A DNA stretch of 47,619 bases from Prochlorococcus sp. AG-676-M04 (lineage in GTDB: Bacteria; Cyanobacteriota; Cyanobacteriia; PCC-6307; Cyanobiaceae). Below, piece by piece: positions 8,961 through 18,955 of this stretch. A program made the translations under genes and the position numbers. The notes beneath the pieces were generated by a model. The model was not told the origin of the DNA, searched no databases, and saw nothing but the letters and a program-made list of their open reading frames with translations. Where the stretch lies: NCBI GenBank assembly GCA_003210895.1, contig QCUB01000005.1, positions 1-47,619 on the forward strand, read 5' to 3'. Each line of letters begins with the position of its first letter. The first letter of the stretch is position 1.

Positions 8961-10214
8961 ATGGAGAAAACATTTTTTTTTGAAAATATAAAAATTTTGA
9001 TGGGTCCCAATATGGGAGAAGCCAAAGATAATTTGTTAATTATTGATGGCAAAATAAAAGCATTTGGAGATGAGGCTAAAAGAGAAGCCTTCAAGAGGAA
9101 TATTGAAATTTCTAAATCTGGTAATAAATTAATTGCTCCATTATTAGTCGATAGCCACTCATTTTTAAAAGATCCTATAACAGGATTCAATGATAACTTA
9201 GAAAGTTTAAAGTTTAGAGCAAAGAAATCAGGTTTTGGGGCTATTGCTTTTCTTCCAAACAGCAACAACTGGAGAGATAAGCCGGAAAAAATACCCTTTC
9301 AGAAAAACAATGATTTTGATTTGAATATTTATTTTTGGGGAAGTTTTAGTATGAAAGATGAAGGTATAAAGCTCTCTCCTCATGATGAACTTTTAAAATC
9401 GGGATCAATAGGTCTTTCTACTAGTAACTTCTTAGATTCGCCAATAATTTTTAAAGGTCTTTCTTTAGATACAGTAAAATCATCTCCAATAATATTTTCT
9501 TTAAATAGAAGAAATTCGTTTCAAAAAGGAATTGTAAATAGAGATCTAAAATCTCTTCAATCAGGGTTTTACATTATTGATAATAATAACGAGCTTTCTG
9601 AAGTTAAAAACATCTTAGGAATAAAGAATCTCTTCCCAAGTAAAAATATAGTTATTAAAAACATCGCAGATTCAAATTCGCTTAAAGAAATAGAAAAGCA
9701 AAACATCCCAATTTCAGCAACAATAAGTTGGTGGAGCTTAATAGCAGATACAAATAATCTCGAGTTAGATGATCTTGGGTGGAAAGTAGATCCACCTTTG
9801 GGCTCTGAAGAAAATAGAGAATTTTTAATAAAAGGTTTAGAAAATGATTTAATTCAAGCTATTGCTGTAAATTCAATTGCATTAAATGATGAGGATACAT
9901 TTATTCCAATAAATGATAGATCTATGGGAATAAGCTCTTTTGAATTAGTCTTACCATTATTATGGGAAGAATTTATAAACAAAAGATCATGGGAGATCTC
10001 AAAGCTATGGAAATATTTAAGTTTTAATCCCTCCAAATTATTAGGAATAACTCAAGAGAAATTATCTCTCGGTAGTAAAAGATGGCTTATTTTTGACCCC
10101 GACACAAAATGGCTTAATAATCAAATTAATTTAGGATATGACTCTCCTTCAAATTTTCCTAAGAAAAACGAATTAATTAAAGGGAAAGTGTTTAATGTTG
10201 GGCTTGATTTTTAA
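8961..10214 (+). CDS. Dihydroorotase-like protein lacking the catalytic residues
   Basis: The 417-aa protein aligns by eye with class I dihydroorotases of the amidohydrolase fold: VDSHSFLKDP where DxHxHLREP is expected, ISWWSLIADTNN where PHHLLLTD-like sequence is expected, and IAVNSIALND where IATDHAPH is expected. The second histidine of the HxH pair, the PHH histidines and the Asp of DHAPH are therefore all replaced, so metal-dependent hydrolysis of carbamoyl aspartate is not expected. Inactive DHOase homologs that scaffold aspartate transcarbamoylase are known in other bacteria. It probably forms a unit with the phosphatase gene two bases upstream. Its 3' end overlaps that of lepB by 23 bases. 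Confidence 0.8.
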   Translation: MEKTFFFENIKILMGPNMGEAKDNLLIIDGKIKAFGDEAKREAFKRNIEISKSGNKLIAPLLVDSHSFLKDPITGFNDNLESLKFRAKKSGFGAIAFLPNSNNWRDKPEKIPFQKNNDFDLNIYFWGSFSMKDEGIKLSPHDELLKSGSIGLSTSNFLDSPIIFKGLSLDTVKSSPIIFSLNRRNSFQKGIVNRDLKSLQSGFYIIDNNNELSEVKNILGIKNLFPSKNIVIKNIADSNSLKEIEKQNIPISATISWWSLIADTNNLELDDLGWKVDPPLGSEENREFLIKGLENDLIQAIAVNSIALNDEDTFIPINDRSMGISSFELVLPLLWEEFINKRSWEISKLWKYLSFNPSKLLGITQEKLSLGSKRWLIFDPDTKWLNNQINLGYDSPSNFPKKNELIKGKVFNVGLDF

Positions 10215-10863
10215 AAAACCCGAAATTCTTTAAAGGCCAAAATCTAAAATAAGCTTTTCCAATTATTTCTTTCTTATGAAGAAATTTACCTCCAGGCCAA
10301 TACCTACCATCCCAGCTATTTGATCTATTATCACCTAAGACCAAAAAATGATCCTTTGGTACTTTCAAACTTTCAAATTCTCCGCAATTATTAAGAAAGG
10401 ATTCGGAACAGAAATTAACAACATATGGCTCATAAATTTTTTTATTATTTACTATTACCTCGCCTTTGATATTTACACTAACTAATTCTCCAGGCAAAGC
10501 TACTACTCTTTTTATATAAGCATCACAAGCCTGATCTCTTAAACCTGGAATGAATGACATCGGAGGAAAACTCATCACAAAGCAATAACTTTTATTAGGT
10601 AAGGAATTAATTCTTGATGAAACAAGTTTTTCATCAAAAGAAAAAGGTGAATTAAAAACGACAATATCTCCTCTTTGAGGTGATTTGGCTTTTAAAGAAA
10701 TTTTTTCAATCACCAATCTATCGTTTATTTGTAATTCAGGTAGCATTGATCCTGATGGGATATAACGAGGTTCTGCTAAAAAAGATCTGCAAGAAGAAAC
10801 AAAAAAAGCTAAAAATAGTAATGGGCCCCATTCAAGAATAATATTTTTAAAAGTGGAATTCAT
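10192..10863 (-). CDS. lepB: Signal peptidase I
   Basis: LepB removes Sec/Tat signal peptides at the outer face of the plasma or thylakoid membrane. The 223-aa protein has one N-terminal membrane segment (about 10-25), the catalytic serine box PSGSMLPELQINDRLVIEK, GDIVVF, the catalytic lysine box KRVVALPGE and the C-terminal GDNRSNSWDGRYWPGG. It is the last gene of a minus-strand cluster (84-aa protein, ppa, ArsC-like, lepB) with gaps of 1-29 bases or short overlaps, and its end overlaps the convergent DHOase-like gene. Confidence 0.95.
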   Translation of the reverse strand: MNSTFKNIILEWGPLLFLAFFVSSCRSFLAEPRYIPSGSMLPELQINDRLVIEKISLKAKSPQRGDIVVFNSPFSFDEKLVSSRINSLPNKSYCFVMSFPPMSFIPGLRDQACDAYIKRVVALPGELVSVNIKGEVIVNNKKIYEPYVVNFCSESFLNNCGEFESLKVPKDHFLVLGDNRSNSWDGRYWPGGKFLHKKEIIGKAYFRFWPLKNFGFFKNQAQH

Positions 10864-10892
10864 AAAATTACTAAAATTTTAAAATTAAAACT

Positions 10893-11249
10893 CTATTTGA
10901 AGTTTGTGGCATATTCAAACTCATTAAATCCAAGTATTAATTTACTTTCATTAATTATTAAAAATGGTCGTTTTATTAATTTCCCATCATTTGATAATAG
11001 TTCGATAATTTTCTTTTTTTCTAGGTCAAGAATATCAAAATCTATTGCTTTAAAACTCTTACCCCTTGTATTAAATATCTTTTTTTTATCTAATGAAAAT
11101 TGTATTAAAGCAAGTTCTAAAAATTTTTTTGAAGGAGGTTCTTTAACCATATCTAAAAATATATAGTTAATATTATTTTGATCAAGCCAATTTGATGCTT
11201 TCCTACATGTTGAGCATTTTGAATAGCCATAAAAAATTACTTTTTCCAA
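10893..11249 (-). CDS. ArsC/Spx/YffB-family thioredoxin-fold protein
   Basis: The 118-aa protein starts with VIFYGYSKCSTCRKASNWLD, the ArsC-family N-terminal CxxC region, and has the conserved KRPFLI loop near residue 92. Members include arsenate reductases and Spx-type RNA polymerase regulators. The CSTC pair and the absence of arsenic genes leave the function open between a glutathione-dependent reductase and a redox sensor. The start is TTG; no upstream or downstream ATG keeps the CxxC region. It begins one base after the pyrophosphatase stop. Confidence 0.8.
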   Translation of the reverse strand: MEKVIFYGYSKCSTCRKASNWLDQNNINYIFLDMVKEPPSKKFLELALIQFSLDKKKIFNTRGKSFKAIDFDILDLEKKKIIELLSNDGKLIKRPFLIINESKLILGFNEFEYATNFK

Positions 11250-11250
11250 T

Positions 11251-11799
11251 TTATTTAACTATTGATGATTTTTTTAAAACTTTAAAGGATTTCTTCTTTG
11301 AAGGTGTACATTTTTTTAAAAGTTCTTCAACTACTTCAAAATCTCTCCATCCATCTATTACAACTGTTCGTCCATCTAAACCTTTACTTGTTCTAAAAAA
11401 TTCTGCAACATCTTCTAACTGATTAGTAGCTATTTGATTAATACTCGTAATATTATCTTGCCTAGGGTTAGCTATAGGAACACATAAAAGTTTTCCATCA
11501 TAGTGTCCGCAGTCATACATATCTAAAACGCCTATGGGTCTTGCTTTAATTAAACAACCTGCGAATGTTGGCTCATCCATTATTACCATTGCATCTAAGG
11601 GGGCTCCATCATCAGCAAGGGTATTTGGAATAAAGCCATAATCAAATGGATAGCGAACTGAAGAATGTAAAATCCTATCAAGGGCCATAATTCCTGCTTT
11701 AGAACAATATTCGTATTTATTCCTGCTTCCAGCGGGAATTTCAACAACTAAATTAACTATGCCCTTCATTGGAGATGGAGGTATCAAACTAAGATCCAT
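11251..11799 (-). CDS. ppa: Family I inorganic pyrophosphatase, paralog 1 with substituted active-site positions
   Basis: Family I PPases hydrolyse pyrophosphate to orthophosphate in the cytosol. The 182-aa protein has EIPAGSRNKYEY (Glu20, Lys28, Glu30), ALDRIL, YPFDYGFIPNT and DCGHYDGKLLCVP. Two normally invariant positions differ: the DGDPxD motif reads DGAPLD (Ala66), and the EFFxxYK motif reads EFFRTSK (Ser138). In E. coli numbering these correspond to Asp67 and Tyr141, both active-site residues. Low activity is therefore inferred. The second PPase (26539-27126) keeps all these residues. It overlaps the 84-aa gene upstream by 11 bases. Confidence 0.92.
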   Translation of the reverse strand: MDLSLIPPSPMKGIVNLVVEIPAGSRNKYEYCSKAGIMALDRILHSSVRYPFDYGFIPNTLADDGAPLDAMVIMDEPTFAGCLIKARPIGVLDMYDCGHYDGKLLCVPIANPRQDNITSINQIATNQLEDVAEFFRTSKGLDGRTVVIDGWRDFEVVEELLKKCTPSKKKSFKVLKKSSIVK

Positions 11800-12043
11800 C
11801 TTTTTTAATTAAGTGAAAAGAAATAATCTCATTTGCCTGAGATAAAGGTCTTCCAAGCAAAATACTAATTGAAGGCAATAAAATTGTCATAGAGGCAATT
11901 AAGATACCAAGAAATGATGTAGATAAACACTTCATACTTAAAGGTTCATCATCATCTCTTTCCAATTCACTTGAAATAGTAATAAGAGAAGAGCTTTCGC
12001 TTAATTTACTTTCGACAAACTGCTTTGAATTTGTATATTTCAA
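11789..12043 (-). CDS. Conserved-looking small membrane protein of unknown function
   Basis: This 84-aa reading frame has a charged Ser/Glu-rich N-terminal half and one hydrophobic segment around residues 44-66 (LGILIASMTILLPSISILLG), ending in a short polar tail. I recognise no family. It begins at TTG, and the only later ATG (residue 38) would leave little more than the membrane segment. It overlaps ppa by 11 bases and heads that minus-strand cluster, so it may be cotranscribed with it. Confidence 0.55.
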   Translation of the reverse strand: MKYTNSKQFVESKLSESSSLITISSELERDDDEPLSMKCLSTSFLGILIASMTILLPSISILLGRPLSQANEIISFHLIKKDGS

Positions 12044-12140
12044 GAGTTTTACTTGTTAAAAGTTGAGTAATTAACTTAACAAGACAATTTTACAATCAAT
12101 AAGTAAATAAATCAAAAAACAGTTCAAATTAAACCTTAAA

Positions 12141-12491
12141 CTAATTTTTTTCTAATAGAGACCTAATACTTTTTAATTCTTCAAGAATCTGTGAAAGCAT
12201 ATTTTGAGCTGCTGAAGATGGAGAATTAAAAACTTCTACAGTCACTTCTTTAATTCTTAAAATATCTTTTGCAAATCTTGCAATTTCATTAGGATGAAAA
12301 CGTAGTGGTTCTTTTTGATCCGTTCTATATTCAGGATTTAATTTTCTAGGATTGAAACTAGGATTTAAATTTCTTAGATCTGTATTTGTATACCTGTAAA
12401 CAGAGGCTCTTGATCGGTTAAGGAATCTTTGAACTTCATCAATACCAACTAATTCTTCTGAACTAGAAATATTGGAATCTATATTGTCCAT
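12141..12491 (-). CDS. Helix-turn-helix DNA-binding protein (excisionase/MerR-like fold)
   Basis: The 116-aa protein contains LVGIDEVQRFLNRSRASVYRY near residue 15, an HTH of the MerR/excisionase type. It is followed by a basic loop and RFHPNEIARFAKD, where such proteins place the wing. The C-terminal 40 residues look helical (LSQILEELKSIRSLLEKN) and may dimerise. Similar cyanobacterial proteins are sometimes labelled resolvase-like, but no recombinase domain is present. It is divergent from proS across a 175-base gap holding a G+C-richer island. The target is unknown. Confidence 0.65.
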   Translation of the reverse strand: MDNIDSNISSSEELVGIDEVQRFLNRSRASVYRYTNTDLRNLNPSFNPRKLNPEYRTDQKEPLRFHPNEIARFAKDILRIKEVTVEVFNSPSSAAQNMLSQILEELKSIRSLLEKN

Positions 12492-12666
12492 AACTTTGCT
12501 AAAATGTCATTAAGGTTAATGAAATTACTTAAAAGTTTTAAGTTTTATTATTGCAGAAACTAGCAGAAAGGATAAATCTAAACTACCTGCCTTCAGGGAC
12601 TCAAGACACTTAGAATTTTTTTTACACCTTAATTGATAAAATTAGACTTATTACAAATTTATTTAT

Positions 12667-14469
12667 ATGCGCGTCACCACCTCATTTCCTCTGGGGACGC
12701 TTCGTGATACTCCTTCTGAAGCAGAAATTATTTCTCACCAATTACTTTTAAAAGGGGGTTATATTCGCAGAGTTAATAGTGGAATTTATGCATACATGCC
12801 AATAATGCTCAGAGTAATTGAAAAAATATCGACCATAATTGAAAAAGAACTTAACAATAAAGACTGTTCAAAATTACTTTTACCCCAACTACATCCAGCA
12901 GAGTTATGGAAAAGAAGTGAAAGATGGGAAGGTTATACTGCCGGTGAAGGAATAATGTTTAATCTCAAGGATAGGCAAGGAAAAGAATTTGGCTTAGCTC
13001 CAACACATGAAGAAGTAATTACAAGTATTGTGTCCGAAATTATTAATTCATATAAGCAACTGCCTTTATGTTTTTACCAAATACAAACAAAATTTAGAGA
13101 TGAGATAAGACCAAGATTTGGATTAATGAGAAGTAGGGAATTTATAATGAAGGATGGTTATTCTTTTCACTCCTCAAAAGAAGATTTGTCATCTTTTTAT
13201 GAAAAGATGGGAAAAGCTTATGAAAATATTTTTAAAAATTGTGGATTAGAGACAGTAGGAGTAGACGCCGATAGTGGAGCCATTGGAGGTGCTGCATCTA
13301 AAGAATTCATGGTAACAGCTGATGCTGGAGAAGATTCTATTTTATTTACTGAAAGTGGTTCATATGCAGCCAATATTGAAAAAGCCGTTTCTTTACCTAC
13401 CAAAGAGATACCTTTAAAAAATCACCAAGATGAATGGTTAGAGACACCTAATCAAAAATCAATTGTTGATATCTGTCAGAAAAATAATTTAGATGCAAGT
13501 CAAATAGTTAAAGTCGTTATATTCCTAGCAAAATTTGAAGATAAAACAGAAGTCCCAATCCTCGCGTGTATAAGAGGAGATCAGTGTATAAATGAAGTTA
13601 AGCTTTTTAATTTTATTAATAAACAATATGATTCAAACTTGATTCACCTAAAAATAGTTGAAGATAATGCAATTATTGAAAAAAATCTTACTAATTTTCC
13701 ACTAGGTTATATTGGACCAGACATACATGATGAAACAATAAAGAATGATTCCAATTGGGATAAAAGTTGGATAAGAATCGCTGACTATTCTGCCAGCACT
13801 CTTTCAAGTTTTGTGAGTGGGGGAAATAAAGTAAATTTTCACAAAGTATTCCAAACATTTTCATTTATTGATAAAAAATTCCTAATCTCAGATATAAGAA
13901 ATGCAAAAAAAGGAGATTTTATCAACATTGAAAGTAATGAAAAGTTAAAAGAAAAAAGAGGTATTGAAATTGGACATATTTTTCAATTAGGTCAAAAGTA
14001 TAGTGAAAAATTGAATGCAAAGTTTTCAGATAAGGATGGTAAATTGAAAAATTTATGGATGGGTTGTTATGGAATTGGGGTTACAAGAATAGCCCAAGCA
14101 GCTATTGAACAGAATCATGATGAAAATGGTATTATTTGGCCAATTCAAATTTCTCCATTTGAAGTTTTAATTATTCCAACTAATTTGAAAGATCCCAATC
14201 AAAAAAGACTTACTGAAGAAATTTATAAAGAGTTTAAAAACAAACAAATCGATGTGCTCCTTGACGATCGAGATGATAGAGCGGGAGTCAAATTTAAAGA
14301 TGCAGATTTAATTGGAATTCCTTTTCAAATAATAATAGGCAGAGATTCGATTAATGAAGAAGTAGAATTCTTATGTAGATTTAGCAAAAGTAAAATTAAG
14401 ATTACTTCAAAGAATTTGTTAGAGAAATTTATTTCCGAATCAAAAGTAATGTACAATAAAAATTCTTAA
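12667..14469 (+). CDS. proS: Prolyl-tRNA synthetase (bacterial type with editing domain)
   Basis: ProRS charges tRNA-Pro. The 600-aa length matches the bacterial form with an inserted editing (INS/YbaK) domain. Class II features are motif 2 (CFYQIQTKFRDEIRPRFGLM), RSREFIMKDGYSFH, and motif 3 with GIGVTRIAQAAIEQ. The insertion between motifs 2 and 3 contains FPLGYIGPDIHDE and SGGNKVNFHK, matching conserved editing-site positions that hydrolyse Ala-tRNA-Pro. The C-terminal anticodon-binding domain has LDDRDDRAGVKFKDADLIG. The ATG start gives the family N-terminus MRVTTSFPLGTLRD. psb27 follows after 27 bases. Confidence 0.97.
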   Translation: MRVTTSFPLGTLRDTPSEAEIISHQLLLKGGYIRRVNSGIYAYMPIMLRVIEKISTIIEKELNNKDCSKLLLPQLHPAELWKRSERWEGYTAGEGIMFNLKDRQGKEFGLAPTHEEVITSIVSEIINSYKQLPLCFYQIQTKFRDEIRPRFGLMRSREFIMKDGYSFHSSKEDLSSFYEKMGKAYENIFKNCGLETVGVDADSGAIGGAASKEFMVTADAGEDSILFTESGSYAANIEKAVSLPTKEIPLKNHQDEWLETPNQKSIVDICQKNNLDASQIVKVVIFLAKFEDKTEVPILACIRGDQCINEVKLFNFINKQYDSNLIHLKIVEDNAIIEKNLTNFPLGYIGPDIHDETIKNDSNWDKSWIRIADYSASTLSSFVSGGNKVNFHKVFQTFSFIDKKFLISDIRNAKKGDFINIESNEKLKEKRGIEIGHIFQLGQKYSEKLNAKFSDKDGKLKNLWMGCYGIGVTRIAQAAIEQNHDENGIIWPIQISPFEVLIIPTNLKDPNQKRLTEEIYKEFKNKQIDVLLDDRDDRAGVKFKDADLIGIPFQIIIGRDSINEEVEFLCRFSKSKIKITSKNLLEKFISESKVMYNKNS

Positions 14470-14496
14470 AGCTAAATTTTTATTAGGAGTTAAGTT

Positions 14497-14934
14497 ATGT
14501 CAGTAAAAGAGAGGTCTGAATTATTTTCTAAATTTTTTGAAAAAGCTACTCTATTTGCCATTTGTTTATCTATTTTTTTTACATTATTTAATACTCCCTC
14601 ATATGCAGCAAAGACATCTATGACTGGTGATTATGCTAAAGATACAATATCAGTTGTTAAAACCTTACAAATTGCCGTTGAAACCCCAAAGAATTCTCCT
14701 GATAAAGATGAGGTTAGAAATGAATCACTCGCCCTTATAACTGACTATATTTCTAGATATAGAAACAGAGGTATGGTTAATAAAACTCAATCATTTACAA
14801 CAATGCAGACAGCATTAAATGCCATGGCAGGTCATTACAAAAACTTTGCAGCCAGGCCTCTACCAGAAAAACTTAAAGAGCGCTTAACTAAAGAATTCTC
14901 TCTTGCCGAAAAAATGGTTTTAAGAGAAAGTTAA
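14497..14934 (+). CDS. psb27: Photosystem II assembly/repair protein Psb27
   Basis: Psb27 binds CP43 on the lumenal side of PSII intermediates and prevents premature manganese-cluster assembly. The 145-aa precursor has a hydrophobic segment near residues 18-32 and then SYAAKTSMTGDY. The mature four-helix domain includes the family's TGDYAKDTISVVKTL, IADYISRYRN-like and LAEKMV segments. Freshwater homologs are lipoproteins with a lipobox cysteine just before this point; here an SYA site for signal peptidase I replaces it and there is no cysteine. AGGAG at 14484-14488 precedes the ATG, one of the few good ribosome binding sites in the window. Confidence 0.92.
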   Translation: MSVKERSELFSKFFEKATLFAICLSIFFTLFNTPSYAAKTSMTGDYAKDTISVVKTLQIAVETPKNSPDKDEVRNESLALITDYISRYRNRGMVNKTQSFTTMQTALNAMAGHYKNFAARPLPEKLKERLTKEFSLAEKMVLRES

Positions 14935-15013
14935 TACAAATAATTTACTTTATAAATATAATCCAAGAATTTTGAATATATTGAATATTCGTACAAAAAT
15001 AATGTTCTTTTAA

Positions 15014-16327
<1,314 letters not shown>

Positions 16328-16346
16328 TTTTGCAATTTTAAAATTA

Positions 16347-17363
16347 ATGAAAAAAATATATAGTAACTTTGATCTAAAAAAAGATATTGATCTCATAGGA
16401 TTAGGAAATGCAATAGTAGACATTATTGTAAAAGTGGAAGATCAATTTTTAGAGCTTAATAACCTTAAAAAGGGCTCTATGAATCTTATCAATTCAAATG
16501 AATCTGAAGTTTTATTAGAAAACTGTAAAGTAATAAAAAAAATATCAGGTGGTTCGTCTGCAAACACTATCGTAGGCTTGGCAGAATTAGGGCATAATGT
16601 TCAGTTTATTGGAAGAGTAAAGAATGACAATTTTGGAAATTTCTTTTCTACTGATATAAAAAAAAGTAAGACTATCTTCAATACTCCTCCTATAGATGAA
16701 GGGCCATCAAGTGCACATTCAATAATTTTTATAACCCCAGATGCTCAAAGAACCATGTGTACTTACTTGGGAGCATCGGTTGAATTCGAGCCTAAAGACG
16801 TTAATTATAATTCAATAAAAAATAGCAAATATTTATATCTAGAGGGATACTTATGGGATAGTAATTTAGCTAAGAATGCTTTTCTTAAAGCTGCCAATAT
16901 TGCTAAAGAATCAAATACAAAAATAATACTTTCATTGTCGGACTCTTTTTGTGTAGATAGACATCGTGAAAGTTTCTTAGATTTAATTGAAAACTATATA
17001 GATATTGTATTTTGCAATGAATCTGAAGTGTTAAGTCTTTTTAAAGAAAATGATTTACAAAGATGCAAAGAATCTATTTCTTCAATATGTGAATTAGTAA
17101 TAATAACTTTAGGCAGTAAAGGTTCTTTGGTAATAAATAAAGGCGAATCCGAAGAAATAAAGCCACTTCAATTGGGAAAAATTATTGATACAACAGGCGC
17201 AGGAGATCTTTATGCGGGGGGATTTATTCATGGACTAATTAAGAATTATGCTCTAAAGAAGTGTGGAGAAATAGGTTCAATATGCGCTGGTCATATAATT
17301 ACTCAGTTAGGTTCTAGATCTAATATTAACCTTCAAAAGTTAATACAATCAAACTTAGTTTGA
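16347..17363 (+). CDS. PfkB-family carbohydrate/nucleoside kinase
   Basis: The 338-aa protein has a ribokinase-fold layout: GLGNAIVDIIVKV near residue 18, the GGSSANTIVGLAELG motif near residue 70, and the C-terminal signature DTTGAGDLYAGGF with the catalytic aspartate. Within PfkB it looks nearest the adenosine-kinase/sugar-kinase branch, but the substrate cannot be read from the sequence. It follows purA after 19 bases, which fits a purine nucleoside substrate without proving it. Its stop overlaps the convergent cutA end by nine bases. Confidence 0.85.
   Translation: MKKIYSNFDLKKDIDLIGLGNAIVDIIVKVEDQFLELNNLKKGSMNLINSNESEVLLENCKVIKKISGGSSANTIVGLAELGHNVQFIGRVKNDNFGNFFSTDIKKSKTIFNTPPIDEGPSSAHSIIFITPDAQRTMCTYLGASVEFEPKDVNYNSIKNSKYLYLEGYLWDSNLAKNAFLKAANIAKESNTKIILSLSDSFCVDRHRESFLDLIENYIDIVFCNESEVLSLFKENDLQRCKESISSICELVIITLGSKGSLVINKGESEEIKPLQLGKIIDTTGAGDLYAGGFIHGLIKNYALKKCGEIGSICAGHIITQLGSRSNINLQKLIQSNLV
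17349..17363. terminator. Short palindrome over the convergent stops of the PfkB gene and cutA
   Basis: TCAAAC (17349-17354) and GTTTGA (17358-17363) pair around TTA. The TGA of the kinase lies in one arm and the cutA TAA is the loop. It is weak on its own but one of several similar sites in the window. Confidence 0.25.
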
Positions 17364-17669
17364 AATAGATTTATACACCCAATTTATATATTTTTTTTCT
17401 GAGTTAAACTTCTTATAAATAATTTGAGGAACATCATAAGATATCATCTTTTGTAAGAAAATTATTAAAGCATTTTTTAGTTCTGGTTTGCTTTTTATTA
17501 TAATTTCAACTTCATTAACCTGCTCAATTTTTCCTTCCCATTCATAAATGGAATAAATATCTTTTAAGGATACACATGCTGCAAGTTTTTTTTTGATAAG
17601 GAATTTAGCAATTTTTTTAGCTGCCTTTTTATTGTATTCAGTAGTTATCAAAAGTAAAACTTGATTCAT
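17355..17669 (-). CDS. cutA: CutA-family trimeric protein
   Basis: The 104-aa protein is full length for CutA, with LLITTEYNKKAAKKIAKFL, LAACVSLKDIYSIYEWEGKI and YDVPQIIYKKF segments. The family forms stable trimers and was linked to divalent-metal tolerance; its biochemical role is unclear. Its ATG overlaps the cobK stop by four bases (ATGA, 17666-17669 on the minus strand), so translation is coupled to cobK. Confidence 0.92.
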   Translation of the reverse strand: MNQVLLLITTEYNKKAAKKIAKFLIKKKLAACVSLKDIYSIYEWEGKIEQVNEVEIIIKSKPELKNALIIFLQKMISYDVPQIIYKKFNSEKKYINWVYKSISN

Positions 17670-18475
17670 TCTAAAATGTTAAATTTTTTAGTTATTTGAT
17701 TTATCAACTTATCATAATCAAGAAATATGAGTGGATTCTTATATTTTAATTTTGGCCTTTTAACTAAAAATAACTTCATGTCACTTTCATGAACTATTTT
17801 CTCCCAATTTATTTGTGCATAACTTCCAGAATCTCTACAAAGTATATAATCTATCTTCCAATGATCACAAAGTTTTTTTTCTAAAATATTTCCTTTTTTT
17901 TTGCTAGGTTCAAGTATTGCTATGTTTGAATTTTTTATACATGAGCCAAAAGCTTTTGATATACTTTCATATCTTGGAATTACCCTTGTAAATACATTTG
18001 CACCGTACTTTAAATAATAACTTGCAGTCTCATTTAGAAATCTAGATCCTATGGCTAAAAGAATATTTTTATTTATAAGACCTTCCTTATTTATATCTTT
18101 TAAACTATTTATATAGTAAAAATTATTAAATGGTTTAATTTCCGATTTCCTTTCAAACGCAAAAAGAGGCTTTTTGATTATTTTACAAGCTTCATTTAAA
18201 TTTTTAGAAATAATTAAAGCAAATGGGTGAGTTGCATCTATTACATAATTAATTTTATTATTTTCAATAAAATTGGTGATTTCACTTAAATTATTTAATT
18301 TTCCTGTAATGATGTGTAACTTTGGATTTTCAGCGTATGATTTTCTTGCTTGATGTGTGACAACACTTACAAATACTACATAGTTTAGTTTTAGTAGTTT
18401 GTTAACTATGGCTGGTCCATCTGAAGTTCCTGAAAGGATCCAAACATTTTCGTGGCAATTTTCTGAATTGTGCAT
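17666..18475 (-). CDS. cobK: Precorrin-6A reductase
   Basis: CobK/CbiJ reduces the corrin ring in B12 synthesis with NADPH. The 269-aa protein has the N-terminal VWILSGTSDGPAIVNKLL motif and VIDATHPFALIISKNL near residue 80, both typical. I start it at the ATG at 18475 (MHNSENCHENVW) rather than the TTG one codon upstream. It is divergent from ssb across only 29 bases, so the two promoters must overlap each other or the coding ends. Confidence 0.88.
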   Translation of the reverse strand: MHNSENCHENVWILSGTSDGPAIVNKLLKLNYVVFVSVVTHQARKSYAENPKLHIITGKLNNLSEITNFIENNKINYVIDATHPFALIISKNLNEACKIIKKPLFAFERKSEIKPFNNFYYINSLKDINKEGLINKNILLAIGSRFLNETASYYLKYGANVFTRVIPRYESISKAFGSCIKNSNIAILEPSKKKGNILEKKLCDHWKIDYILCRDSGSYAQINWEKIVHESDMKLFLVKRPKLKYKNPLIFLDYDKLINQITKKFNILE

Positions 18476-18504
18476 CAATATGTCTTTAATTAAATAGAAA
18501 GTTA

Positions 18505-18954
18505 ATGAATCATTGTTTAATTCAAGCTGTAATAAATAGCTCTCCTCAGATGAGATATACCAAAGATAATAAAACCCCTATTGCTGAAATGACGGTCAAT
18601 TTCAAGGGATTACGCGATGATGATCCAATTAGAGAATTAAAAGTTTTAGGTTGGGGCAGTATTGCACAAGAAATGGTAGAAGAATTAAAAGAAGGACAAA
18701 ACATAGTTATTGAAGGACGTCTTAGAATGAATTCAGTAACTAGAAAAGATGGAACTAAAGAAAAGCAGACTGAACTTACAGCTTCAAGAATTCATCATAT
18801 AAGTCCAGTTGAGAAAATAACCTCAGATAAAAAAGAACCTAACATTTCTAATAGCAAAGATAGCAATTCTTCTGATGAAAAATCAGAAAATACCGAAACT
18901 TCACAATGGAACAGTTCTCCATTAGTACCTGAGGTTGACGAAATACCTTTTTAA
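18505..18954 (+). CDS. ssb: Single-stranded DNA-binding protein
   Basis: The 149-aa protein has one OB-fold (about 1-105) with PIAEMTVNFKGL, VLGWGSIAQEMVEELKEGQNIVIEGRL and TELTASRIHHI. A disordered Ser/Asn/Glu-rich linker follows, then a C-terminal tip ending VDEIPF, the acidic peptide that docks repair and replication partners such as PriA. It is the cyanobacterial short form. It converges on a 60-aa gene across a strong inverted repeat. Confidence 0.93.
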   Translation: MNHCLIQAVINSSPQMRYTKDNKTPIAEMTVNFKGLRDDDPIRELKVLGWGSIAQEMVEELKEGQNIVIEGRLRMNSVTRKDGTKEKQTELTASRIHHISPVEKITSDKKEPNISNSKDSNSSDEKSENTETSQWNSSPLVPEVDEIPF

Positions 18955-18955
18955 A

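Noticed and set aside
10198-10224. GGG/CCC pairing at the overlapping ends of the DHOase-like gene and lepB as a terminator
   Set aside because: Only three to five pairs around a long AT loop; weaker than the other convergent-end palindromes.
12141-12491. Site-specific resolvase
   Set aside because: Only an HTH-type domain is present; there is no catalytic serine-recombinase or tyrosine-recombinase domain and no mobile-element context.
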